This document shows, piece by piece, positions 19,201-26,977 of a stretch of 64,000 bases of DNA. Position 1 is the stretch's first letter, and every line of letters begins with the position of its first letter. The translations under genes were made by a program, and so were the position numbers. Under the pieces are notes generated by a model. That model was not told where the DNA came from and made no database searches. It saw nothing but the letters and a program-made list of their open reading frames with translations. This stretch comes from Strigamia acuminata (lineage: Eukaryota; Arthropoda; Chilopoda; Geophilomorpha; Linotaeniidae): positions 53,577,369-53,641,368 of the forward strand of contig OX442314.1 in NCBI GenBank assembly GCA_949358305.1, written 5' to 3'.

Positions 19201-19331
19201 TGCCTCGCTTCGTGCGCTGAGGCTTTGGGTAAGGGACCTCCAGATCGCAAGTGATAATCGGCGCCTTTACGGCTACCAGCTCTCTTGTTTGCGTCGGAGT
19301 CGGAATCCGTTACTCGGATATTGTCTGCCAT
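16251..19331 (-). CDS. Gag of the 13.5 kb gypsy element
   Basis: Structural protein that forms the virus-like particle and binds RNA. I start at the ATG at 19331 (MADNIRVTDSDSD); the frame is open a little upstream, but only from a non-ATG codon. The product of about 1026 residues is long for the family because of a charged N-terminal region and an SR/RD-rich stretch (about residues 370-600). A retrotransposon capsid-like domain follows (about 630-760; WQFYIQNRFDGSWKAGDRF, then EWYQGLKGVNWDDF). A single CCHC zinc knuckle (CFKCNQPGHYSNEC) lies near the C-terminus. The last residues (KNESKNES) are encoded by the repeated slippery sequence. Gag stops at 16251, and pol is in the -1 frame. Confidence 0.93.
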   Translation of the reverse strand: MADNIRVTDSDSDANKRAGSRKGADYHLRSGGPLPKASAHEARQKRRKPKPDRRSASEASHPSRSETRPRLDETERGEEQSHSKLPRSNRDGETSGNEVLSRNQSPRLTHDTEVGSPNAASPIQKTASNTTANSALNTPITQSRPASVRSEGHKSNASKTERVPSQPYSVSATLVDTMQLAQAEGVRYTLPTGKITVYETLQIVRAALRAHRLSPEITVVEDAYAQQMVDSAQFEADAENEARQAIRERKRKLAEREARALEYGKSQRVPTTPEEVEIVDRALHAHRYAFRSQQEAEQAFMTRLQRDKPKSVRKPEVSSSELSDESVEGDPKRTPKVSPKPERKKEVPVTPRKREVSTGQRVRPRMMALDDNTNNAINRLINANNARRNEEQTHTSRQRDDPRGSDWPQSVPILKDDGPSRKHSEDRSSSREERQRERGQQQYHYGNSDSSSDELESNAPSHHDSERGSGERRRERERDERRERERDDRRRGRKESNSSRRNPPRRSPSPDPSSDPSSNDDRRNDKSSNRRKRSNSPRDREKRRRSENSGHQREEFQDLPRQSAFTDSTGRQYTMGELGRALLGSLKAEGIDPSKRNDRNRNTGDRVKKKYAVSRRDTMSVTGNIRWQFYIQNRFDGSWKAGDRFLDEVIRIKTATKATVGDMLTHGIVELMTGSAREWYQGLKGVNWDDFLMRFDLRYGETPEEVSRKMRGLRQMPGETIMDYDIRARLLFEKAPMEFHATGFNLFFLGGLSEYSQRVLLEERAPTGGSYEEMSAFLFENTIDIEKRYYSALPEAEKAATAKRLKLSAERYGATDKIMRPTEYLSGIMELAEASVGLQIKNKLTSTLPSNPLAAPKKAPTASAMQATLEEVKEGEEAEQNVGKSDEKEEKDDYSTDEEIRSYRDTLSTGCDEEGPLVHLIHRDRAVEEFRARLKPNAGRIPKYFRKNYTPPSKVDPEKKKSIEAPRDKSNIRCFKCNQPGHYSNECPRTAKEDAKFDAIMKQMAEIKLAMAKNESKNESAQAAKK
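16278..16296 (-). promoter_or_regulatory. Tandem -1 ribosomal frameshift heptamers (A AAA AAC twice)
   Basis: On the minus strand AAAAAAC occurs at 16296-16290 and again at 16284-16278, both read in gag as ...A AAA AAC. This is a canonical X XXY YYZ slippery heptamer. The -1 frame is free of stops from there through the gag stop into pol. GC-rich sequence follows (GCGCAGGCGGCG). It is the only frame link needed between gag and pol. Confidence 0.8.
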
Positions 19332-19381
19332 TTTTGGGTATGAAAATGATCTCAAGTTCTATTCGAGTCGTTTAAATCGAT

Positions 19382-19398
19382 CCCGGACAGGCCCCCAC
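19382..19398 (-). other. Primer-binding-like site of the 13.5 kb gypsy element
   Basis: One base after the 5' LTR end, the minus strand reads TGGGGGCCTGTCCGGGA. The leading TGG matches the CCA of a tRNA 3' end, and the rest would pair with an acceptor and T stem. I cannot name the tRNA with confidence. Confidence 0.6.
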
Positions 19399-19399
19399 G

Positions 19400-20398
19400 T
19401 GTCGCGCTCAACTCGGTCTGTCGCTGATACGTGGTATGAGTCACTCTCTAATCTCGCAATACCGCTTCACTCAAGCGGTTACCCAAATAATGTGAAACGG
19501 CAAACAATGTAAAATGGTAAATATAATAAATGAATTTATTATACGGGAATGTACAGGTAAAAGGGATAAAATATGTAAGGGAATAAAAAGGTAAAAGGTT
19601 GGGGTGTGTGAAGTTGGCGGGAAACTGGTCGAGGTCGTCCTTTGTTGGCGTTCTGGATCCAAGATGGCGTCCGCGTGGCAACGTGGTGTCGTCTTGGGCC
19701 GGCGTGGCAATGAATGGCGTCCTCGTCTCACGTTTCTCGTTCGGTCCTTCGGGCTCACGCTGGTCGGGCGCGAGTGAATGCCTAAAAGGTCTTACTTCTG
19801 GTCTGTTGTCTAGGTTTAGGGTTTTGTTTAGGTGTCCGGCGATCACACAGCGGCGGACGCTTGGTGGTTCCCGGCGATACACACAGCGGCGGGAACGCTC
19901 GTCGTGGTTACTGCAATTTAGGCTTGTGCGACCGTTTGTCTGCACAACTCGCTAAATTGGAGTAGGTTTACTATTTCTAGCTGGCTTGCTAAAATAGTGT
20001 GGTAATCTTGTTTCGCAGGTTACTCTGCGGAGGTTAACACAAATCAATCGTACTCACGTTGAAAGTCCCTTGTCCTAGGTCACTCCTGAAGTCTTTGTAC
20101 TTAGGCTTGATCGTTTTAGGACGTTTGGCTTTTACGTGTATCTTGGTTGATTTTTGTGTTGGTTCTGCCCGCTCAGTGCAAGGCAAATTCCTTTGCACAA
20201 AGCGGGGGGTGACAGGTGACTAAAGCCACCCAATAGTGGAGAAGACGAATCTCCCCCACTCCCCCAGGGCAGACGCCCGTCCATTGACTGGATGTCAATG
20301 CTCTGAGGGAAGGGAGGCGCGCGTGCGACTCCCCTTCTTTACCCGTATGTAGGCCACGAGAGAAACTCTTCGTGCCCCACCCCAGTCGGGTCACCACA
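19400..20398 (-). repeat. 5' LTR of the 13.5 kb gypsy element
   Basis: A 999-bp direct repeat of 6914-7920, with identical TG/CA ends. It is followed on the right by the target duplication ATGT. Confidence 0.95.
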
Positions 20399-20585
20399 AT
20401 GTGTGTGGTCCAGACCAAGGTCAGGTTTAGCAGTGTTGCATCTCGTTCACTAAATCGTAAATGCTTCAAGTTCAAGTTCATGATCATGTGAACATGTTTG
20501 CATTCATGTTCACTCTAATTTTTTTCCAAAGTGAACTATTGTGACTGCTCGCCCACCCACGGTGACCTACATCACTCCACCACAC
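20399..20585. other. Flank of the gypsy insertion, no gene
   Basis: Contains several GTTCA/TGAAC motifs (20465-20540) that recur in both orientations at 21650-21735. This hints at a decayed inverted-repeat element into which the hAT-like element inserted. No coding support. Confidence 0.35.
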
Positions 20586-21240
20586 CAGTGTAATCCATCG
20601 GCGGAAAAACTCTACCCGTTACCAGTGTAATCCATCGGGTACCTGTACCCGTAACCGTAACCGTAACGGGTACGGGCGGGTAACGGGTATAGATCTCCCG
20701 CAATTTCCGGTTACGCGTCGGGTACGTTTTTTGGACGTTCGCAACGTGGTGCTAACATCGGTCTGTTATACTGGTGGAAGACGCAGCAGACCTCCTTTCC
20801 CATCCTCTCCAGAGCCGTGCGATCAATTTTGTGCATTCCAGCGTCCAGCGCAAAGTGGGAATGCAATTTTTCAGACGCCGGCAATATTATGACCAAGAAG
20901 TGAAACCGGCTGGACCCGTCCGAGTTGGACGATTTAATGTTTTTGCGATCTATGATTCAGTCGCAAAATTAAAAACGCTGGATTTGATTGCGATCGGGTA
21001 TGGGTAGTTGGGTACGGGTAGGGTAGGGTGTGTACGGGTACGGGTAGGGTAGTTTATGGGTAAGAAATTTTAAGGGGGGACAGGTAACGGGCGGGTAACG
21101 AGTAGAGTTTTTCCTCCGATGGATTACACTGCCCGTTACCCGTCCAAAAAACGTACCCGACGCGTAACCGGAAGTTGCGGGAGATCTATACCCGTTACCC
21201 GGTTACGGTTACGGGTACGGGTACCGGATGGATTACACTG
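20586..21240. mobile_element. hAT-like non-autonomous element with 8-bp target duplication
   Basis: The ends are CAGTGTAATCCATC and its complement GATGGATTACACTG. An exact 8-bp duplication CACCACAC flanks it (20578-20585 and 21241-21248). CAGTG ends and 8-bp duplications are typical of hAT elements. Each side has a second copy of the end (near 20621 and at 21131), and the inner arms of about 110 bp (about 20621-20735 and 21132-21240) are inverted repeats rich in GTACCC/GGGTAC units. No transposase is encoded. Confidence 0.85.
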
Positions 21241-21248
21241 CACCACAC

Positions 21249-21931
21249 TGCCCAATGACGTTAAGGTCATCCCCCTTGCGGAGTAGACTGACCCAAGTAG
21301 AGGGAAGGAGGGAGCTGAGTGTTGTGGTGAGGAGAGAGAGGAGCGCCAGGTCTCAATTGAGACAGTCGTGTGCCAAGGAAGGTCCTAAAGACAGCAAAGG
21401 CTCTCTGCTGACTCCGCTCTCCTCCTCATTCACCACTGAGTCGCTCAGTAGTGTGACGATGGGTCCGCTACAGCCTCCATGAGCGGCTGCATGGGTCGTA
21501 CGGGTAAGTACGGCAAAATGTCTTGTTTAACTGGCCACGGGGAGCAATCCCTATGTGTTACGAGTCGGTTGCTGGTGTGGCCTGCCTTCTTGGTACCTCC
21601 AAACGTTTTGATGATGAAAATGACAACAAAACGTTTAAAACGTCATCAAAACGTTTGAACGTGAACACCATTCACGTTCACAATGTGAACTGAATGAATG
21701 TCATATTTTCTGTTCACATTTTAAAGTGAACGAAAAAATCTAAGAAGCTTTTATTTTGGAGGTTTATTGCTCAGACATTGTTTTATTTTGGACGCCCAAA
21801 CAAAGGAAGTCACAAATTTAAAGTTATGCTTCTGATCTTTTGCGTTTGGACCAGCGGATTATCACTGTCCGTATCATATTTTTTGCAGTATTAAATAGTA
21901 TTCATGGTAAGGTTACTGAATAATTTACCAG
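21249..21931. other. Stretch without a supported gene
   Basis: Includes the reading frame 21228-21482, which overlaps the hAT end and has no family features, an AAACGTTT/TGAAC-rich patch (21600-21735), and a likely splice region before the DEG/ENaC exon. Possible acceptors are ttttttgcag ending at 21887 and tttaccag ending at 21931. Confidence 0.35.
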
Positions 21932-22268
21932 ATTACCATTCATGGTTGAAAGCAAGTTACCGCTTTGCATGACACGAGAATCAGCTGCAGCAACTAACAA
22001 AATGTACTTGCAAACTCAGTTCAGGACAAATCCCCAGAAAGACTGTTCTTGCTTTGCGCGCTGCCAAGAAAACATATTCAATCCTGCAGTAATACAGATG
22101 TTGAAATCCCCAAAAACATTCGTGAATTACAAATTGGAGGAAGACATCCGAGAAGTGATTGAAGAAAAAATATTGCTTTCGGTTACAACATTATTTTGTA
22201 AAATTGGATCAATTTTTGGTATCCTGACTGGTCTGTCAATATTTTCTGTTGTGAAATATTTCATTTGA
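21932..22268 (+). CDS. DEG/ENaC (pickpocket-like) channel, C-terminal exon
   Basis: Encodes the end of a sodium channel subunit: cysteine-rich wrist sequence (KDCSCFARCQENIF), then TM2 with SIFGILTGLSIFSVVKYF, including the GLS selectivity-filter motif, and a stop four residues after the span. The cytoplasmic tail is almost absent, shorter than usual. An upstream stop closes the frame near 21918, so the exon probably begins at an acceptor around 21931; the first Met at 21942 need not be the start. It lies on the same strand as the channel exon at 5174-5858, with the gypsy element between them. It may be the last exon of the subunit whose N-terminus is encoded there, but the middle exons are not seen. 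Confidence 0.7.
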
Positions 22269-22769
22269 TTAAAATGTACAGACAAACATCTAATATTTAA
22301 ACAATAAGAGTCAATGCACAATCAAACGGAATCTTGCACGTCCTACACAAGATTTCCGCTTACCAAAAACGTTGGGAAAAGATATAATTTTTATATATAA
22401 ATTTGTAATTTGAAATCTAAATACCAGATCAATAGGATTTTCATGATACTGAAATGAATACTTCAAATATGTGCACAACTGGTAACTTGTTATATTGTGG
22501 CAGTTGTACTATTGGAAGTGTTTAGGCACAAAATCTTGCTGGTCTATCATACCAATTACTTTGACATCACATTTTTTTCACACACACCTTGAGTCACCTT
22601 GGAGCTACAACTGTCAACTTGACAGATTCCATCAGTTATTATTTTCGCACATGTGTATTGAAATTTGAAAGTTCTTCGCATGGAGAACAAGTTTTTATTG
22701 AAAATATGAGTCATTTGGGCTATCCAAAAATGTAAAAATGTAAATTTTACTGTCTGGTTAAAAAAAGTG
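22269..22769. other. AT-rich stretch without a gene
   Basis: No ORF or repeat with support; probably 3' flank of the channel exon. Confidence 0.35.
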
Positions 22770-23550
22770 TTCTATGCTTAAAATTTAAAAATGCGTTTTC
22801 AGTAATAAACCTGCACAGTTAACAATATTAGTATAGATATTACTTACAGTATCTAATTCTTAAATGATTCATAAATAACTTCTTTTGTGCTTAATACCGT
22901 AATCAAATTCAAGAAATTTTATTTCTCTTTTTTCATATAAATGTTTTCTCTCTTGTCGTAAAAATATTTTCTTTATTTACATATAAATGTTTTCTCTCTT
23001 GTCATGAAAATATTTTCTCTCTTTTCATATAAATGTTATAGGTGTTTTATAAGTGTTTTGTGCATGGCATTTTAAAATGCGTTTTCAGTAATAAACCTGC
23101 ACAGTTAACAATATTAGTAGATATTACTTATCTAATTCCTAAATAACTTCTTGTGTGCTTTATACCGTAATACAATTCAAGATATTTTATTTCTCTCTTT
23201 TCATAAAAATGTTTTCTCAATATTGTAAAAATTTTATTTGACGATGTTATACTAAGATTAAGCTTAGTAGTCAGTTACTTCAGTCTTGCAATCTTGATGC
23301 TGAATTTAAACTTTGAGTCTAAATGTCCTCAAACTTGTGAGCTTAACTCAACCACAGCTTTACGATGAGTGCAATATACGATAACTTGCAATATATTATT
23401 CTAAAATATATATATTTATTTATTATTATTATTCTATCTATTGCCTTTATGTATAATTGTAATTATTGTGTTTGTGTGTAATTGTAATTATTGTGTTTGT
23501 GTGTAATAGTAACTAGGTATTGTGTTTATCTGTTTAGCTAATCTTCCTCC
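22770..23550 (-). repeat. Dispersed repeat, inverted copy of 36.9-37.8 kb (left part)
   Basis: The sequence is the reverse complement, with moderate divergence, of about 36970-37850 and its array copies. It contains a direct internal repeat of about 40 bp (GCGTTTTCAGTAATAAACC at 22792 and 23079) and repeated ttttctctctt motifs. The TTAA element at 23555 interrupts it, and the family resumes at 25550. Confidence 0.75.
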
Positions 23551-23554
23551 TTAA

Positions 23555-25545
23555 GGGGCTAGCCTACCCGCCATCTTGCCTGTTTTCTTATGCTATATGG
23601 CGGTCTTAGTTTGGACATAGCTAAATTACTGATGCATATGTTATAAATTTTTTTTGTTTTTTAAATACTCATGAAAAAACTGAATACTTCTATGATTTTA
23701 CATTTGTGATATTTGTTGAATTTCTTTATCAAACATCAACACCAGAACATAATTTCAAAAAAAAAAATTTTATTTTTTTAAAAAATAAAATTAATAGATG
23801 TCTAGATAATACAATTTTATACGATGCATTAATTTTTATTTAAGGAAAAGTTTTAAATTGTCATTGTAATCTCTAAATTACAAATTAATTTTTTTACATG
23901 TGATTGTGCTGCCACCTATTAGTGAGGTGTACCAATACACTACTTTAGCCTGCGTAGGAATTTGGTATAGTCGTGTGACTTTTCAGTCATGTGACTTTTA
24001 TGAGGCTTTTCAGTCATATGTTTTTACCTTGGACGTCCAAGATTTTACATAGTTGTTTTTTGATTCAATACCACCATTGTAATCATAAAAAATGGCAAAA
24101 AATAAAAGTGCAAAAACAAGAATGTGGCCAAGTGCTTGGCGAAAGAGGAGGACTTGTAATCATTTAAAAAAGTTTTATGGTTTACCAAAAACTAAATGGT
24201 AATTTATTTTTATTTATTTATTTTTATTATTTGCGGATAATTTGACACGAATTGGCCCCAAATTTGACACGAATTTGGTTGATGCAGTTTTTCTCCCTTT
24301 CATGACTCATGCGGTTTTTAGTTTTTATTTTTTTTTATTCTTTTCTTTGTTTTGGTCCTTGGGGAAAAGGGGCAGGAACTCACCTGAGGATTGAGTGGGT
24401 CAATTAGACTGACCTATGGTCAAATAATCGGAAAAATGTATTTGTTTGAGTTTTGAAGTTTGAAAATGGGAAAATAAAAATTGGAAAAATTTGTGGGAAA
24501 TTTTAGGTTGAAATTCGAATTTTGTGTGGAATTTAATGTAAAAATTGATGTAAAAAATCGAATTTTGTGTAAAAATTGATGTAAAAAATCGAATTTTATG
24601 TAAAAATTGATGTAAGAAATCGAATTTTATATGAAAATTTCTGAAAAAATCGAATTTTATATGAAAATTTCTGAAAAAATTCGAATTTTATGTGAATATG
24701 CGGCAAATATGCTGTGAATTATTATTGGCAAGTGGTCCTGTGATTTTGGGAAAGATTTCAACCGATTTTGTACAAGATTTGTCGTGATTTTGTGCAAGAT
24801 TTGTTGCGATTTTGGGCAAAATTTGTTGCTATTTTGGGCAAAAATTTGCTTCAATTTTGAGCAAGATTTGGTGCGGTTTTGGAGAACTGCTTGCCCATTA
24901 TTACTGGCAAGAAGTCTACAATTTTGCAAAAGAAATTAGCTGTTTTGCGCAAAACAGACATATTTACTCATTTTGTATATTTTTAAAAAATAAAAATTAT
25001 GCTTCTTATCCTGGTTTTAATTGATTTTTAAGATTTTTTATTTTTATGTCTGTCTTGTCAAAAATTGCACAAAATTTTAAACAAAAATAGCTAATTTCTT
25101 TGCCAAAATCGTACAACTTCTTGCCAATAACAATTCAATGGACAAAAAGTTCTCAAAATTGCAGAAAATCTGGCCAAAAATCGCAGAAAATCATGCTCAA
25201 AATCACACAAAAATTAGCCCAAGATCGCACCTAAATTATTAAAATCTAATTTTTTTTATTAAAATCTAAATTTTTTTTATTAAAATCTAAATTTTTTTAT
25301 TCAAATCTAAATTATTTTTATCACAACTGAAATTTGAAAATCGAAATTCTGGCCAAAAGTTTATTCTGAATAGCATTTATTTACACTTGACCCCTTTTAC
25401 CAACAACCCCTTTTACCAACAAGAAAGTTGGAACCCCTTTTACGCCCTACTTTCTAGTGTGTGATAATATTCTAGGTGATTTGGTTTTAGCATCAGCGCC
25501 ATCTATTGACCAAAACATGTCAAAATAATAAGGTAGGCTAGCCCC
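23555..25545. mobile_element. TTAA-flanked non-autonomous DNA transposon, 1991 bp
   Basis: A perfect 14-bp terminal inverted repeat (GGGGCTAGCCTACC and its complement) is flanked on both sides by TTAA (23551-23554, 25546-25549). The surrounding repeat has inverted paralogues in the window in which the two flanks meet at a single TTAA (near 36953), so the borders are certain. TTAA targets belong to piggyBac and Kolobok families; GG-starting ends fit Kolobok at least as well as piggyBac, which usually begins CC. No transposase frame is seen. Confidence 0.92.
24092..24202 (+). CDS. Short basic ORF (36 residues) inside the TTAA element
   Basis: ATG at 24092 to TAA at 24202. The product is basic (MAKNKSAKTRMWPSAWRKRR...). 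The last codon runs into GGTAAT, a possible splice donor, so it might be a remnant first exon. No family recognised. Confidence 0.2.
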   Translation: MAKNKSAKTRMWPSAWRKRRTCNHLKKFYGLPKTKW

Positions 25546-25549
25546 TTAA

Positions 25550-25600
25550 TAAAAAAGATCTCAGGGGTCAGGAGATGGAGATGGAGTGAAGGAGAAGACG
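25550..25600 (-). repeat. Dispersed repeat, right part after the TTAA insertion
   Basis: Continues the reverse-complement match to the 36.9 kb repeat (taaaaaagatctcag and the gagatggagatg stretch). Confidence 0.6.
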
Positions 25601-25735
25601 CCCCGACATTTATGTTTCACGCGCGTGCAGCCGTTGTTGCCGCGCCTTTCATTGTTTGCGACCGTTATCGCTTTTCGTAGTGTTCAAATCCTTTTTCGTA
25701 GCTTTAGTAATTTAATAATTTATTGTAATTTATCG
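25586..25735 (+). repeat. Repeat shared with 38875-39030 and 52023-52180
   Basis: About 150 bp beginning GTGAAGGAGAAGACGCCCCG is nearly identical at the three sites. It lies upstream of the zinc-finger-gene 5' region in each case, so it is probably part of an old duplicated segment. Confidence 0.7.
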
Positions 25736-26375
25736 AATAAATCTTTTGTGCCTTTTATCCTATATATCGTTGTAGTTTATCACTACCCCTAGACACCATT
25801 TTGAGCCACAGTTTAGAGAGTAAGCCTAATATTGGTATAGCCTCTCGACTGCGAGTTATTAACTTAAAGAGTATTTGTTAATATTAAACCCGGATCGCAC
25901 GGTGTGTCCACCTACAGGGTCAAACAGGAAACGGAAAGCAAAGCGTAACGACAATTCGAATCACGCGGGAAATAGCGTGAAAATAGATGGTTGTTGGGAA
26001 ATTCTAAAACGAGAAAAACGAAACGCATTTTTATAGCTGACATCTTTTGTTCCAAACCAGGAGTCCATTTAAATTTTAATTTTTGAAATCAATTTCTTAA
26101 TATCCGTCGAAAAAACTAAATTCAATCGATCGATTGTGAAAAACATCGAGATTGTTTCTATATTCAGAACACACCTGTGTTTGCCGAGCTGTGAACCCCG
26201 TACCACACGCATCACAAATTTTGATTTTGATTATCCAACGTTACGTCACATCTACGTTTTCCAAAACGGCAAACACACGCTCAATACTTTAAATATAAAT
26301 ACCATCCACTAATCCTTGAAAACACAAATCCCTCCACTATTTTAAATAAAAATATATATAAATCGATTGAATTTT
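25736..26375. other. Stretch without a supported gene
   Basis: No ORF with support; AT-rich, with no repeat recognised elsewhere in the window. Confidence 0.3.
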
Positions 26376-26751
26376 ATAATTGTATAAAAAATTAATAAAA
26401 TCAAATCAAAGCTCATCAATCATCATGGCTTAAATTAAAATCTGGTTTTAGTGACAGCGACCTTGGGCAGTATGGCGGCGGCCGATATGGTTTGTTGTCG
26501 TCGTTGACACTTAGAATCGAATATCGAGGTTAGCAAACGGAAGTAGCAACCAGTTACTTCGCGAGAGGAGATACTGATCTGTGGTATTTCTTTTTATTAT
26601 CTATTTATTTTTCGTTTTATTTTTATATTTTCCAGTTTATGCACGTATGGTGCAATTGTGCTCGGGCGACGAACGTTAGGCCTAACAGACGAATTGCATT
26701 CGACTGCGATTCTTATCCACCAGGACTCCATTCGACTGGATTCTTTGTGGT
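26376..26751 (+). repeat. 5' region of the zinc-finger gene family, interrupted by copia
   Basis: Closely matches 39050-39390, and in part 40010-40150, 34240-34330 and 46290-46380. It has a GGCGGCGGCC core and a likely acceptor (atattttccag, ending near 26635). It then breaks at 26751, where the copia element begins, and resumes at 31526. In the paralogue near 39384 the two sides are joined. It is probably promoter and untranslated exon sequence of the gene at 31780. Confidence 0.65.
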
Positions 26752-26930
26752 TGATGGTGGATGAGTTAGATTTATGTAGATATATATATTTTAGGTCGCA
26801 GAGCAACTTGTGCTGCGACTAGCGTTTATTCTAGTAGGACAGGAAGTGAAGGGTGAAGGGGAAAGGGAGTGACCAGTGGGTGGTCCAATACAAAACATCA
26901 TGCCGAGATGACGTATAAAACATTCCAACA
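26752..26930 (-). repeat. Copia 3' LTR
   Basis: 179 bp; in element orientation starts TGTTGGAATG and ends CCACCATCA. Identical to 31347-31525. Confidence 0.95.
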
Positions 26931-26942
26931 CTCCTTCTCATC
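26931..26942 (-). other. Copia polypurine tract
   Basis: The minus strand reads TGAGAAGGAG directly before the 3' LTR. Confidence 0.65.
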
Positions 26943-26977
26943 ACAAATGATGTTGGTTACATAAAAAACAATAAAAA

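Larger units (their letters stand above)
6914..20398 (-). mobile_element. Complete Ty3/gypsy LTR retrotransposon, 13,485 bp, with extra ORF3
   Basis: The element lies on the minus strand: 5' LTR 20398-19400, gag, pol, ORF3, 3' LTR 7920-6914. A 4-bp target duplication ATGT flanks it (6910-6913 and 20399-20402). The LTRs start TG and end CA. A primer-binding-like site and a polypurine tract lie at the expected places. The LTRs differ by one 8-bp direct duplication (near 7533, in the left copy only) and, by eye, one substitution (7051 against 19533), so the insertion is young. The length is large for the family because of a long gag and a third ORF after pol. It lies between two groups of DEG/ENaC exons on the other strand. 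Confidence 0.95.
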
